Positions 8,752 through 18,835 are shown, counted from the first letter of the stretch. The stretch: DNA of 64,000 nucleotides from Vacuolonema iberomarrocanum LEGE 07170 (GCA_015207365.1 JADEXA010000014.1:1-64000), one strand, 5' to 3'. Numbers and translations: made by a program. The notes: generated from the sequence alone by a model not told the origin.

Positions 8752-9103
8752 AACACTTCCCTATTGATTTGGCGGATCGGTCAATCTGAATACAATTATT
8801 AGGCTTCGATCAAAAAGTAGGTATAAATCACATCTTTAAATCAGATTCCACTTAAAATTTGAGGCGGGAGTTTAAGAGATGTTACCTACATCCAAACAAC
8901 GCACTCATCTAAACAACTCATGCCATCAAGAAAGCAGAGATTTAGAGGTTTCCACAAACCCTGACGTCCCTCTGGCACATGCTATTGAAGTGAATTGCAG
9001 CCGGTTTGATGCGGGGCACGAAGGGAATGCTTGAATGGTTGAATTCTCAGTCCCAGTTTAACTCGCGATGGCAGGGCACTACTCACTATTCATCTGCTTT
9101 TAA
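8752..9103. promoter_or_regulatory. Upstream region of the hox operon, no gene
   Basis: No coding sequence. The part next to hoxE is A+T-rich (8790-8860) and is the likely promoter region for the minus-strand hox genes. On the minus strand a TAATAATTG-like box lies near 8800, but no paired -35 or LexA/NtcA-type box could be fixed by eye. The site is inferred from position only. Confidence 0.35.
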
Positions 9104-9212
9104 GTCGGTAGGTGCAATTAAACCTCAAAGTCTAAAAACCTGCACCGCGCGCAGCGCGGGCGGTACAGGTTTTTAGACTTTGGTTTTCATCATGTCGAGC
9201 GACTAATCTCAA
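9104..9212. repeat. Palindromic element F1
   Basis: Inner stem 9127-9142 with 9166-9181 (AAAGTCTAAAAACCTG and complement), plus a GC-rich inner part around a GCGCGCAGCGCG core. Flanks GTAGGTGCAATTAAACC on the left and TCGAGCGACTAA on the right correspond to those of F2 at 28917. Lies between pfkA and the hox promoter region. Confidence 0.75.
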
Positions 9213-9294
9213 CAATAATAAATCGGTGCTTCAGCTCATTGCCCATCCCCGGAATAGAGTGGGGGATGGGCTAAACAAACCAAACCCTCGGGGC

Positions 9295-9339
9295 TTTATT
9301 ACATCAATGTTTATTACATCAATGTTTATTACATCAATG
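9295..9339. repeat. Three perfect 15-bp tandem repeats at the pfkA 3' end
   Basis: The unit TTTATTACATCAATG occurs three times without change at 9295-9309, 9310-9324 and 9325-9339. The third copy contains the pfkA stop codon (9331-9329) and preceding Met codon. On the minus strand each unit supplies a TAA, so copy-number change would not lengthen the protein. Confidence 0.95.
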
Positions 9340-10462
9340 CTGGGGCTGGGGTTGGCGTTGATGCGAGTTCTGGATGACGGGCGATCGCATCGACATTGCT
9401 CCCCACATAGATACCCAGAGCGCGAGCCGTCCGCACCAGGAAGTCGTTGGGGTCGACGAGACGCGGGCTTTGGGATAGCACCTCTTCTAGAGGATGCACC
9501 GTGACTTTTCCCCCCTGCCACGTCACCATGTGGTCAAAGCGGTTTTGAGCCACCAGTTCGACAGCTGTGGTGCCAAAGGAGGCAGCAATTAGGCGATCGA
9601 GCCCAGACGGCATGCCCCCGCGCTGGATATGCCCCAGCACCGACACACGAATCTCAGCCGGTTGATCGCGGAGACGATTGATCTGGTCAGAGATGTACTG
9701 TCCCATGCCACAGGTCACCGACCCATCCATGCTGGCGCAGATAGGGGCACTGGGCTCGGGCTGGATGCCTTCGGCCACGACGACGATCGCAAACTTCCGC
9801 CCCCAGCGATCGCGCAATTCATCCAGGTGATGGCAGATTTCCTGCGCGGAGTAGGGGATTTCTGGCAGCAGGATGACATCCGCTCCCCCGGCAATGCCCG
9901 AATGGAGCGCCAGGTGCCCCGCTTCTCGCCCCATCACTTCCACAATCATGATGCGATCGTGGCTAGACGCAGTATAGGTGAGGCGATTGAGGGCATCGAT
10001 CACCGTGTTAATCGCCGTATCGAAACCGACGGAGCGCTCCGTCACGCCCACATCATTGTCGATGGTTTTGGGAATGGCGACCAGGTTCCACTTCCCTTCC
10101 AGCGCTAGCTGTCGCAAAATGCCCAAACTGCCATCTCCCCCGATCGCAATCAACGCATCCAGCCCCATTTCATGAACACTGTTAACGATGTCCTTGGACT
10201 CTTCCAAGGTATTCCCCCGGTTGATGGTGCCGAGGATTGTGCCACCCATGCTGAGCAACGGATCAATGCCTCGCACATCAAGCCCATGACAGTTAAGGGG
10301 AATCGAGGTGCGCGATCGCAAGCCCTCGGTTGCATAGGGAATACCCACCACTTCCCAGCCATAGGTCAGGGTGGCATGGTTAACGACGGCACGGATGACG
10401 CCATTTAGACCTGGGCAATCGCCCCCGCTGGTCAAGATTCCAATGCGCTTTTGTGTGTTCAT
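9329..10462 (-). CDS. pfkA: 6-phosphofructokinase (ATP-type)
   Basis: Phosphorylates fructose 6-phosphate to the 1,6-bisphosphate, the committed step of glycolysis. 377 residues. Motifs are TSGGDCPGLNGVIRAVV at the N-terminus, IGGDGS (107-112) with Gly111, the residue associated with ATP rather than pyrophosphate use, and PKTIDND (131-137) containing the catalytic Asp. EVMGREAGHLAL and HIQRGG follow. The GGDCPGLN form places it in the longer PFK group common in cyanobacteria and actinobacteria. It lies between the hox operon and the acetate-CoA ligase gene on the same strand, so glycolytic supply and H2/fermentation outlets are encoded together. Confidence 0.93.
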   Translation of the reverse strand: MNTQKRIGILTSGGDCPGLNGVIRAVVNHATLTYGWEVVGIPYATEGLRSRTSIPLNCHGLDVRGIDPLLSMGGTILGTINRGNTLEESKDIVNSVHEMGLDALIAIGGDGSLGILRQLALEGKWNLVAIPKTIDNDVGVTERSVGFDTAINTVIDALNRLTYTASSHDRIMIVEVMGREAGHLALHSGIAGGADVILLPEIPYSAQEICHHLDELRDRWGRKFAIVVVAEGIQPEPSAPICASMDGSVTCGMGQYISDQINRLRDQPAEIRVSVLGHIQRGGMPSGLDRLIAASFGTTAVELVAQNRFDHMVTWQGGKVTVHPLEEVLSQSPRLVDPNDFLVRTARALGIYVGSNVDAIARHPELASTPTPAPALM

Positions 10463-10607
10463 AAGGTTCGGCTCCCGTAGATGGACGAAGATAGGAGGAG
10501 AGTCAGGGAGGGATGGGGAAAGGGTGGAGTGAGCGATGCCGAGTCATCAATGAAATGATAAGCAAACGCGTTTAACGGTTTACCCTCGACGACTCACGGT
10601 CTACGTT

Positions 10608-13415
10608 TTACTCACTGCTATCGAGCCTCAAATCGGCCTGCACAATAGATGGATCGCTCGTGCGGCTGAGGGTGAAACCGAGTTTCTCGCAGACCCGTTG
10701 CATGGCGGCGTTGTCGGAAAGAATGTCGGCAGTGATGGCGTCGAGGTTTTCATTGCGCCCAACGTCAACTAGCCGTTGTAGCAGTTGTGTGCCCAACCCC
10801 CGATGCTGGTAGCGATCGCTCACGAGCATGGAAAACTCAGCCTCGTTCGTGCCATGCAGTTTGCTCAACCGCCCGGCAGCGAGGATTTCGTGGTTTCCTG
10901 TGGTGGGGTTCTTGTAATCTGCGACAAACGCCATCTCCTGGTCATAGTCCACAAAACAAATGCGAGTCATGCGTTCGTGGGCGGTGCGCTGGCTCAGCTT
11001 GATCAGGTGGAAGTAACGCAGGTAGATACTTTGTTCCGAGAGGGTTTCATGGAACTGTACCATGAGCGGTTCATCTTCGGGGCGAATCGGGCGAATTGTT
11101 ACAGGCGGACCGCCCTCCAACTCCCAGCGCATGCAGTACTGCGCCGGATAGGGACGAATCGCGGGCTTGGGCAAGTCGGCCTCGGCGACATCAGCAGGAT
11201 GTAACACTACACGGGCATCCAGCGCCACCATATTACCGCCATGCCCCGCATCATCCAGGGGCGCTGCCAACAGGGGGTTGATGTCGATCTCCTTGATACG
11301 GGGCTGCTCAACAATCAGTTGGCTAAAGCGCACCAAAAGCTGCTCCAGTCCCGGTAAATCCACCGCTTGCCGCCCGCGCACGCCCTTAAGGGCTTTGTAG
11401 ATGCGCGTCCGCTCCATCATCCGACGGGCCAGGGTACTGTTGAGGGGCGGTAGGGCGATCGCCCGATCCTGATACACCTCCACCATTTGCCCACCCGATC
11501 CAAAGAGCAACACAGGCCCAAATTGCGGATCGAGGCTACTGCCCAAAATCAGTTCATAGCCATCCCGCTTCAACATTGGCTGCACCGTAACCCCCAGGAA
11601 ATCCGCCGCCGGAACCGCCGCCTCAATGGCTTGGTATGCCGCTCGTACGGCCTCTGCCGATTCTAGGTTGAGCTTCACGCCACCGACATCGGTTTTGTGG
11701 GTGATGGTCTTGGAATGCAGCTTGACGACAATGGGATAGCCGATCGCCTCCGCCTCGCGCACCGCATCCTCAACCGTTGCCGCCAACCGGGTGGTAACAA
11801 TGGGAATGCCGTAAGCTTGCAGCAGTTGCTTCGACTCTTCTTCGGTCAACAGCGTGCGGCCTTCATCCAATGCCGTTTGGATCAACCCAGCGGCCCGTTG
11901 CTCATCGGCATTGTCGCCATCACTGCTGGGTAGTACTGGGGTTTCATACAGCCCCTTCAAGGTGTAGCTATATTCCCACATGTAGCTGAACACCCGTGCC
12001 GCTGCATCGGGATAGCGGTAGGTGGGAATGCCCGCATCGTTCAGCAGGTTTTCACCCGGCGTCACATCATCACCGCCCATCCAACTGGCAATGATGGGCT
12101 TCGTATGCTTCCGGGTCAGCATGGAGGTTGCCGTGTTCTTTTCCACGTAGCTCTTGAGCTGCTGCGCCGTTGTGCTTGGATTGGTCATGGACTGGGGCGT
12201 CAAAATGACCAGCAACGCATCGCTGTTGGGGTCCTGGGATGCGGCCTCCAGGGTTTTGGCATAGCGCTCGGGCTCAGCATCTCCCAGGATATCGATGGGG
12301 TTGCCATGGCTCCAGTGGGTGGGCAGAAACTCACTGAGATGGGCGATCGTCTCCTCCGACAGATGCGCTAAGTTGCCGCCTGTCGCGATCAGGGCATCTG
12401 TGGCCAGCACCCCCGGCCCCCCAGCATTGGTGATGATGCTGAGGCGGGGTCCTTTGGGACGGGGTTGTTTCGCCAACACTTCCGCCAGGTCAAACATATC
12501 GGAAATGCGATTGACGCTGAGCACACCACAGCGCTTGAAGGCGGCTTCTAACACGGCTTCGCTACCGGTCAAAGCTCCCGTATGGGAGGCGGCAGCCTTC
12601 GCGGCAGCTTCTGTCCGTCCGGCCTTCAGCACAATGATGGGCTTGGTTAGCGCCACTTCCCGCGCCGCCGTCAGGAACGATCGCGCGTCCCCAATGGACT
12701 CCATGTAGATGACAATGCTCTCGGTGTTGGGGTCATCGCCCAAGTAATAAATCAGGTCGCCCCAGCCCACGTCCAACATGGAACCAATGGAAACGAAGGC
12801 ACTAAAGCCCACATTTTCGCGAAAGCTCCAGTCTAGGATGGCCGTACAAAGCGCTCCACTCTGGCTGATGAATCCCACGTTGCCGGGACGTGCCATGCTG
12901 CTACCAAAGGTGGCGTTTAGCCCCGAGATGGGGTTCATCACACCCAAACAGTTGGGGCCAATCAGCCGCATTTTGTAGCGTCGCACTTCCTCCAGCACTT
13001 GCTTTTCTAACGCAATGCCTTCGGCTCCGGTTTCCTTGAAGCCGGCGGAAATCACGATCGCCCCTTTCACGCCCGCTTCGCCACATTCTCGAATCACCCC
13101 AGGAACCGTGCGGGCAGGTGTGGCAATCACGGCCAGGTCGACCTGCTCCGGAATATCGGCAATGGTGGCATAGGCGCGAATCCCCAACACGCTCTTGCGC
13201 TTGGGGTTGACGGGATAAATAGTGCCCCCAAAGGAGTTGGTAATCAGATTCCAAAGTAAGGTTCGCCCGACACTATTGGGGCGTTCGCTGGCACCAATGA
13301 CGGCGATCGCCTGGGGCGAAAAGATCGCGTCCAGCGGCCGATGTTCCATCCGCAGCAAATCATGGGTCGGGTCAGCGGTGAGTGGAGTTGCATTTTGCAG
13401 GGTTGTACTGGCCAT
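10608..13415 (-). CDS. Acetate-CoA ligase (ADP-forming type) with C-terminal GNAT acetyltransferase domain
   Basis: 935 residues: CoA-binding Rossmann domain ([15 protein letters not shown], about 36-50), succinyl-CoA ligase-like domain (FISQSGALC, 182-190), the SHTGALTG loop with His278, an ATP-grasp domain (about 500-725) and a GNAT domain at the end ([14 protein letters not shown]). Proteins with this layout are either ADP-forming acetyl-CoA synthetases, which turn acetyl-CoA into acetate and ATP, or Pat-type protein lysine acetyltransferases. E. coli Pat, from memory, has lost the catalytic histidine. Here it is kept, which favours real ligase activity. Neighbouring adhE and pflA support a fermentative acetate branch. 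The GNAT tail may still acetylate proteins. Confidence 0.88.
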   Translation of the reverse strand: MASTTLQNATPLTADPTHDLLRMEHRPLDAIFSPQAIAVIGASERPNSVGRTLLWNLITNSFGGTIYPVNPKRKSVLGIRAYATIADIPEQVDLAVIATPARTVPGVIRECGEAGVKGAIVISAGFKETGAEGIALEKQVLEEVRRYKMRLIGPNCLGVMNPISGLNATFGSSMARPGNVGFISQSGALCTAILDWSFRENVGFSAFVSIGSMLDVGWGDLIYYLGDDPNTESIVIYMESIGDARSFLTAAREVALTKPIIVLKAGRTEAAAKAAASHTGALTGSEAVLEAAFKRCGVLSVNRISDMFDLAEVLAKQPRPKGPRLSIITNAGGPGVLATDALIATGGNLAHLSEETIAHLSEFLPTHWSHGNPIDILGDAEPERYAKTLEAASQDPNSDALLVILTPQSMTNPSTTAQQLKSYVEKNTATSMLTRKHTKPIIASWMGGDDVTPGENLLNDAGIPTYRYPDAAARVFSYMWEYSYTLKGLYETPVLPSSDGDNADEQRAAGLIQTALDEGRTLLTEEESKQLLQAYGIPIVTTRLAATVEDAVREAEAIGYPIVVKLHSKTITHKTDVGGVKLNLESAEAVRAAYQAIEAAVPAADFLGVTVQPMLKRDGYELILGSSLDPQFGPVLLFGSGGQMVEVYQDRAIALPPLNSTLARRMMERTRIYKALKGVRGRQAVDLPGLEQLLVRFSQLIVEQPRIKEIDINPLLAAPLDDAGHGGNMVALDARVVLHPADVAEADLPKPAIRPYPAQYCMRWELEGGPPVTIRPIRPEDEPLMVQFHETLSEQSIYLRYFHLIKLSQRTAHERMTRICFVDYDQEMAFVADYKNPTTGNHEILAAGRLSKLHGTNEAEFSMLVSDRYQHRGLGTQLLQRLVDVGRNENLDAITADILSDNAAMQRVCEKLGFTLSRTSDPSIVQADLRLDSSE

Positions 13416-13589
13416 ATGTCCTATCCCTAAGTTGAAGCCCTAATTTGAAGTCGGTTCCGGGGGGCGTTTACCCATCGTGCCTTTGTGCCGTCGTGTTGAT
13501 AGCCGGACCAGCTAGACACAAAGGGCACAAAGGATCATCATTCGGTCGCTTTCGAGTGTTTGGTCATCGATTTCTCTAAACCCAAAACA

Positions 13590-16313
13590 TCATGCCTGCA
13601 CAGGTTCCGCGACGGCCTCCGCCACTTCATCCACATCGGTGTGGAACGAAACAGAATCCGTCCGACAACCCATATATGCCAGCACATACAGCTCTTTTAA
13701 GTCACGAATGAGCGGATAGCGGGGGTTGGCCCCGGTGCACTGGTCATCAAACGCCTGATCGGCCATTTCTTCCAGTTGACCGTAGAAGAGCTGATCATCT
13801 TCATGGAGCACTTCGCGGATGGTGGCCGGAATATCGAGTTCCCGTTTTAGGCTTTCAATTGCCGCAACCAACCGTTCCACTTTTTCATCCTGAGTAACAC
13901 CCCCCAAATGCAGATGGTCGGCGACTTCGGCGTACCGCTCCTTGGCATGGGGATATTTGTACTGCGGGAAGATCGCTTGCTTCAGCGGAATATCGGTCGC
14001 GTTGTAGCGGATGACATGGGAGATCATCAGCGCATTGGCCAGCCCGTGGGGCACATGGAAGGTCGACCCCAGCTTGTGGGCCATCGAGTGGCAAACGCCC
14101 AGGAAGGCATTGGCAAAGGCCATCCCCGCAATCGTGGCAGCATAGTGGATCTTCTCGCGCGCTTCTACATCATTTGCGCCGTTTTTGTAGGAACGGGGCA
14201 GGTATTGGAAGATGAGGGCGATCGCCTCCAGCGCCAACCCTTCGGTAAACTCCGTCGCCAACACCGACACATAGGATTCCAGCGCGTGAGTCAGAGCATC
14301 AACCCCGCCAAAGGCGGTGAGCTTAGGGGGCATACCCATCACCAGATCGGGATCCACAATCGCCATATTCGGCGTCAGGGCATAATCCGCCAGGGGATAT
14401 TTGATGCCCGCGCGATCGTCGGTCACCACCGCGAAGGGCGTGACTTCCGAACCCGTACCCGATGTCGTAGGAATCGCCACCATGAGGGCTTTCTGACCCA
14501 GGGCAGGCAGTGAATACACCCGCTTGCGGATATCCATAAACCGCATGGCCAGTCCGTCAAACTCCACTTCCGGATGCTCGTACATTAGCCACATCACCTT
14601 CGCCGCATCCATCGGCGAACCACCCCCCACCGCGATAATCACATCGGGGTTGTATTTCCGGAGTTGATCCAGACCCTGGTTCACATTCGTCAGCGTGGGA
14701 TCGGGCTCAACTTCATGGAAGATGTCGTAGTTGATGTCCAACCGTTCCAGCACAGCAGTAATATTATCCAAAATGCCCAGTTCAAACAGTGGCTGGTCAG
14801 TAACGATAAAGGCTCGCTTCTTGTCCGCTAGATCACTCAAGGCAACGGGTAGGCAGCCGCGCTTGAAATAGATCTTCGGCGGTACGCGGAACCACAACAT
14901 GTTTTCCCGCCGTTCGGTGACGGTCTTGATGTTGAGCAAGTGTTGGGGTGCAACGTTGCCCGAGACAGAGTTGCCGCCCCAGGTACCACAGCCCAGCGTT
15001 AGCGATGGATCGAGCTTGAAATTGTAGAGGTCGCCGATCGCCCCTTGCGACGATGGGGTATTCACCAGCACGCGGCTGGTCTGCACATGGTTCTCGAAGT
15101 AGGCGATATCATCCCGGTTGCGGGGATCAGTGTAGATGACTGACGTATGCCCCCAACCGCCGAAAACTACCAATCTCTGCGCAATCTCTACCGCATTGAA
15201 GAAGTTGGGCGCACGATAGAGCGCCAGCACAGGGGATAGCTTTTCATGGGAGAAAGCTTCCTGGCCGCCGACTTCACTCACCTCCGCCATCAGAACCTTG
15301 GGTGCGGTGCAGGAGAGCGGCGTCTGATCCACATCCACGCCCTGGCATTCCAAACAAAGTTGTCCCAAGCCCGCCAATTTGGCAATCGATTCAGCGCTTT
15401 GCCCGACGATCGCCGCATTCAACCGACCATCCTTCATCAGCACATCGGCGACTTTCTGCTTCTCGTCCGCATTCAGAATGTATGCACCACGTCGGATGAA
15501 CTCTTCTCTGACAGCGTCATACACCTCATCTACCACGATGACGGACTGTTCCGATGCGCAAATCATGCCGTTATCAAAGGTCTTGCTCAGCAAAATAGAA
15601 CTCACGGCGGTCTGGATATCTGCCGACTTGTCAATAACCGCAGGGGTATTGCCAGCGCCCACTCCTAAAGAGGGGCGACCCGACGAATAGGCCGCTCGCA
15701 CCATTCCCGGCCCACCTGTCGCCAGAATCAGCTTCACTTCTGGGTGGCTCATCAATGCCTGCGACAGTTCAATGGTGGGTTCATCAATCCAGCCAATAAT
15801 GTCCGCCGGAGCACCCGCTTCTACCGCCGCCTTTAACAACACTTTGGCCGATTCCACACTGCACTTTTTGGCGCGGGGGTGGGGTGAAAAGATAATGGCA
15901 TTGCGGGTCTTGAGTGCTAGCAACGCCTTGAAAACGGTTGTAGAGGTCGGGTTTGTCGTTGGCACAATCCCAGCTAGAATGCCCATCGGCTCAGCGACCC
16001 GTTGCACGCCAAAGGCTTTGTCATCTTCAATGACTCCGCAGGTCGCTTCATTCTTGTACTTGTTGTAGATATATTCCGATGCAAAGTGATTTTTGATCAC
16101 CTTGTCTTCAATTACGCCCATTCCCGTTTCTTCGACGGCCATTTTTGCCAGGGGAATGCGTTGATTGTTGGCGGCCAATGCTGCGGCTCGGAAAATCGCA
16201 TCCACCTTTTCCTGACTGAAGCTGGCATAGATTGCTTGTGCCGCTTTTACGCGGGCAATCAGAGCTTCCAATTCTTCTAGGGTTGCGACTTTTGTGATTG
16301 TAGTAGCTGTCAT
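13590..16313 (-). CDS. adhE: Bifunctional acetaldehyde-CoA/alcohol dehydrogenase AdhE
   Basis: Two-step reduction of acetyl-CoA to ethanol with 2 NADH. 907 residues from the ATG at 16313, chosen over an in-frame start eight codons upstream because GAGGAA lies just ahead of it and the product then begins like other AdhE proteins. The N-terminal aldehyde dehydrogenase half has catalytic Cys252 (GMICASEQS) and GAGNTPAVI. The C-terminal iron-dependent alcohol dehydrogenase half has GGGSPMDAAK, IPTTSGTGSEVTPF and metal-binding histidines in DALTHALESY, CHSMAHKLGS and HVPHGLANAL. The enzyme usually forms spirosomes. It sits 191 bases after pflA on the same strand. Confidence 0.96.
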   Translation of the reverse strand: MTATTITKVATLEELEALIARVKAAQAIYASFSQEKVDAIFRAAALAANNQRIPLAKMAVEETGMGVIEDKVIKNHFASEYIYNKYKNEATCGVIEDDKAFGVQRVAEPMGILAGIVPTTNPTSTTVFKALLALKTRNAIIFSPHPRAKKCSVESAKVLLKAAVEAGAPADIIGWIDEPTIELSQALMSHPEVKLILATGGPGMVRAAYSSGRPSLGVGAGNTPAVIDKSADIQTAVSSILLSKTFDNGMICASEQSVIVVDEVYDAVREEFIRRGAYILNADEKQKVADVLMKDGRLNAAIVGQSAESIAKLAGLGQLCLECQGVDVDQTPLSCTAPKVLMAEVSEVGGQEAFSHEKLSPVLALYRAPNFFNAVEIAQRLVVFGGWGHTSVIYTDPRNRDDIAYFENHVQTSRVLVNTPSSQGAIGDLYNFKLDPSLTLGCGTWGGNSVSGNVAPQHLLNIKTVTERRENMLWFRVPPKIYFKRGCLPVALSDLADKKRAFIVTDQPLFELGILDNITAVLERLDINYDIFHEVEPDPTLTNVNQGLDQLRKYNPDVIIAVGGGSPMDAAKVMWLMYEHPEVEFDGLAMRFMDIRKRVYSLPALGQKALMVAIPTTSGTGSEVTPFAVVTDDRAGIKYPLADYALTPNMAIVDPDLVMGMPPKLTAFGGVDALTHALESYVSVLATEFTEGLALEAIALIFQYLPRSYKNGANDVEAREKIHYAATIAGMAFANAFLGVCHSMAHKLGSTFHVPHGLANALMISHVIRYNATDIPLKQAIFPQYKYPHAKERYAEVADHLHLGGVTQDEKVERLVAAIESLKRELDIPATIREVLHEDDQLFYGQLEEMADQAFDDQCTGANPRYPLIRDLKELYVLAYMGCRTDSVSFHTDVDEVAEAVAEPVQA

Positions 16314-16504
16314 GAATGATTCCTCAGAGCTTAGCAATTGGAAGGAAGTTGACTAAATGTGGCTAAATGTTTGGAGGATGCAAGAGCTAAACCTGGTGGC
16401 TCTTTTGGGATGCGATCGACAACGCCTCTTGAAGCAAGACGTCAACCGTTCTATGGCGAAGACGTCGTCGATCGTTCATGCATCAACCCAGGCTTCATGC
16501 CCTG

Positions 16505-17284
16505 TTAAATCGCAGTCAAACCTCGGCTGCGGAAAATCTCCAGGGTTTCTTGAACCATTTCGGGTGGGGGCGGTTGCGTGTCTTTGAGTGTGTAGTCGTA
16601 GCCCAGTTGCTCCCACTTGTATTCGCCCATTTTGTGGAAGGGCAATACTTCGACTCTTTCAACATTGGTCAGGCTAGCAAGGAAGTCGGCAAGGCCTTCA
16701 ATGTTGGCGCGATCGCTTGACAACCCTGGCACCAACACAAACCGTACCCAGGCTGGTTTGCCAATCTCATTCAAATACCGAGCCAGTGCTAATGTCCGGT
16801 CGATTTTTATACCGGTCACCTCCTCAAAGGTTTCGGGAATGAAAGACTTGATATCGAGCAACACCAGATCCACGAACGGCAGCACAGCCTTCGCGATAAA
16901 CAAATCCGCATACCCTGATGTATCAAGGGTGGTGTGAATGCCTGCGGCCTTGCATTGGCGGAAAACTTCCGCTACAAAATGCGGCTGATACAACGGTTCG
17001 CCGCCCGTAATCGTGACGCCACCACCACTTGCTCGCATATAAGTGGTGTACTTCTTAACTTCGGCTACCACCTCATCGGCTGTTACCCGGCGGCCATCCT
17101 CGACGTAACGGCAATCGGGGTTGCTGCAATACTGGCAGCGCAACGGACAGCCCGTAGTAAACACCACAAATCGGATCCCGGGGCCATCTACCGTGCCACA
17201 GCTCTCGAACGAGTGAATATGCCCATATACCGTGCCATGTGGTTCCGAGAACGGCTGTGAGCTGTGGGCGATCGCATTTGTCAT
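16505..17284 (-). CDS. pflA: Pyruvate formate-lyase activating enzyme
   Basis: Radical SAM enzyme that installs the glycyl radical on pyruvate formate-lyase. 259 residues from the ATG at 17284, chosen because AGAGG precedes it and because the 28 extra residues of the longer frame are unlike the family. The CPLRCQYC motif gives the [4Fe-4S] ligands Cys46, Cys50 and Cys53. GGGVTITGGEPLYQP and DLVLLDIKS are further family motifs. It heads the fermentation block. Its partner pflB is not in the window: downstream lies adhE, and upstream a spacer and then a plus-strand gene. Confidence 0.94.
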   Translation of the reverse strand: MTNAIAHSSQPFSEPHGTVYGHIHSFESCGTVDGPGIRFVVFTTGCPLRCQYCSNPDCRYVEDGRRVTADEVVAEVKKYTTYMRASGGGVTITGGEPLYQPHFVAEVFRQCKAAGIHTTLDTSGYADLFIAKAVLPFVDLVLLDIKSFIPETFEEVTGIKIDRTLALARYLNEIGKPAWVRFVLVPGLSSDRANIEGLADFLASLTNVERVEVLPFHKMGEYKWEQLGYDYTLKDTQPPPPEMVQETLEIFRSRGLTAI

Positions 17285-17520
17285 AGAACCTCTGCCATCT
17301 GCTGAACACCGGAGAGTCTTGTTCGTACTGGGTTTCATCTCTGACAACCCTAGAACCTTTCTCTCCAACTCAAGTTCTAAGCAAAGAATCTGAGGAACTT
17401 GTGAAGACGCTCTGATCCCTCAAAAAATTAAGGTCTGCTTAATGAAAATAAGAGCCCCTTAATAAAAAGTTGCATTCCATGACGCACCCTGAAAGCAATG
17501 AAAGCCAGTTTTTTTGAGGA
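17285..17520. promoter_or_regulatory. Spacer upstream of pflA, likely promoter
   Basis: No gene. On the minus strand the stretch 17470-17425 is A+T-rich and contains TTAAGG and CCTTAA about 30 bases apart, which could be a regulator site or chance. It is the only sizeable gap ahead of the pflA-adhE-ligase-pfkA block, so a promoter for it is expected here. No defined boxes can be supported. Confidence 0.3.
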
Positions 17521-17612
17521 CAGACTTACACAAGTTTTGCGTACGTCTAAGTGAGTTTGTTGATAGTGTGGCCGCGACACGGCCACACTATCAACAAACT
17601 GAGTCAGTCCTG
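17521..17612 (-). repeat. Palindromic element B1
   Basis: Perfect 20-bp inner stem, 17555-17574 with 17580-17599 (GTTTGTTGATAGTGTGGCCG and complement). Outer sequences GACTTACACAAGTTTTGCGT and CAGTCC match family B in reverse orientation. Lies between divergent pflA and the Uma2 gene. Confidence 0.9.
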
Positions 17613-17657
17613 GAAGAGAATGATTTAGAGGATAGAAAATCTGGGTGAGGCCAATCC

Positions 17658-18224
17658 ATGACAACAGTACTCAATCTCGATCCCATTGTCCGACTCACAA
17701 GGGAACAGTTTTATCAACTATGCCTTGCCAACCCAGATGTGGCACTTGAGCGTTCTGCCGTAGGAGAATTAGTCATAGTGACCCCAGTGGGCGGAGAAAG
17801 CGGTAGCCAGGAAGCGCGTTTGATCACCAAGGTCGGCATCTGGAATGAGCAAACACAGTTGGGGGTTGTCTTCAGTTCGCAGACCGTCTTTAGCTTGCCG
17901 CAAGGAGGCGATCGCGCTCCCGATGTTGCTTGGGTCAGCCAAGAGCGCTGGGAAACCCTGACTCCTGAAGAGCGCCGGGGATTTCCACCCCTGTGTCCCG
18001 ATTTTGTCATCGAATTGCGATCGCCCAGCGATCGCCTCCAACCCCTCCAAACGAAGATGCAGGAATACCTCAACAGTGGCCTAAGCCTAGGTTGGCTGAT
18101 TAATCTCAGGGACAAACAAGTTGAAATCTATCGCCCCGATCAATCTGTCGAAGTCGTCTCGATACCGACCACGCTCTCTGGAGAAACAGTTCTACCAGGC
18201 TTTGAACTCATTGTGGACGGATAA
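17658..18224 (+). CDS. Uma2-family endonuclease-like protein (DUF820)
   Basis: 188 residues. Uma2/DUF820 is a PD-(D/E)XK nuclease-fold family greatly expanded in cyanobacteria, with unknown substrates. Visible motifs are the N-terminal LTREQFYQLCLANPDVALERSA, then RAPDVAWVSQERW and PDFVIELRSPSDRL, followed by MQEYLNSGLSLGWLIN. These hold the Asp, the E-x-R/K motif and the Gln expected for the fold. GGTGAGG lies just before the ATG. No partner gene identifies a role. Confidence 0.9.
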   Translation: MTTVLNLDPIVRLTREQFYQLCLANPDVALERSAVGELVIVTPVGGESGSQEARLITKVGIWNEQTQLGVVFSSQTVFSLPQGGDRAPDVAWVSQERWETLTPEERRGFPPLCPDFVIELRSPSDRLQPLQTKMQEYLNSGLSLGWLINLRDKQVEIYRPDQSVEVVSIPTTLSGETVLPGFELIVDG

Positions 18225-18283
18225 ACCAAACAGCTTTGCAGGCATAGCTGAACCTCAATCATGATGGACGATCCTACCCAGAC

Positions 18284-18835
18284 CTAGGGCTCAAGCAATT
18301 TGACAACTTCAATGCCTATGTCGGGGAATGCTAGGGGATTAATGGTGCCGGATGATTGTTTCTCTTGAGATTTATAGCCAGTGGCACTGGGCGATCGCCA
18401 TACTACCAGCGCCATTTTTGTCAGATCAACGACCCAATACTCTGGAATGCCAGCAGCGGCATATACCTGCGTTTTGACGTTCAAATCTTTGGTCAAACTA
18501 GAGTCAGAGTATTCGATTAACCAAAAGATATTCTCTGGGTAAGGATGATGCTGCCGATAATCGCGACCCAAGCGTTGTACCAAAGCGATATCGGGTTCTG
18601 GCTCGGAGTTACTTTGGGGAAGCGTAATCGGCTTGGCTTGTCGAACTTTGGCGCGATCGCCCAACAAGTACATCAAATACTCGCCCGCTTCATCGCTGCT
18701 ATACGCATGGGGTTCTCCCTCTGGCGACATTTCTAAAATATCGCCATTAATCAGCTCGACCGCTCTCCCCTCCAAAATCCCAGAATCAATAATGCGGTGA
18801 TAGTCCTCAATTGTCCATTTGGCCGTGGTTAGCAT
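18284..18835 (-). CDS. Uma2-family endonuclease-like protein (DUF820)
   Basis: 183 residues from the ATG at 18835 (MLTTAKWTIEDYHRIIDSG). The longer frame adds 36 residues encoded by a repeat-rich spacer and is unlikely to be translated. Family motifs are EPDIALVQRL, IFWLIEYSDSSLTKDLN and YAAAGIPEYWVVDL. It converges with the preceding Uma2 gene, leaving a 59-base gap. Its upstream side carries a cluster of palindromic elements. Confidence 0.9.
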   Translation of the reverse strand: MLTTAKWTIEDYHRIIDSGILEGRAVELINGDILEMSPEGEPHAYSSDEAGEYLMYLLGDRAKVRQAKPITLPQSNSEPEPDIALVQRLGRDYRQHHPYPENIFWLIEYSDSSLTKDLNVKTQVYAAAGIPEYWVVDLTKMALVVWRSPSATGYKSQEKQSSGTINPLAFPDIGIEVVKLLEP

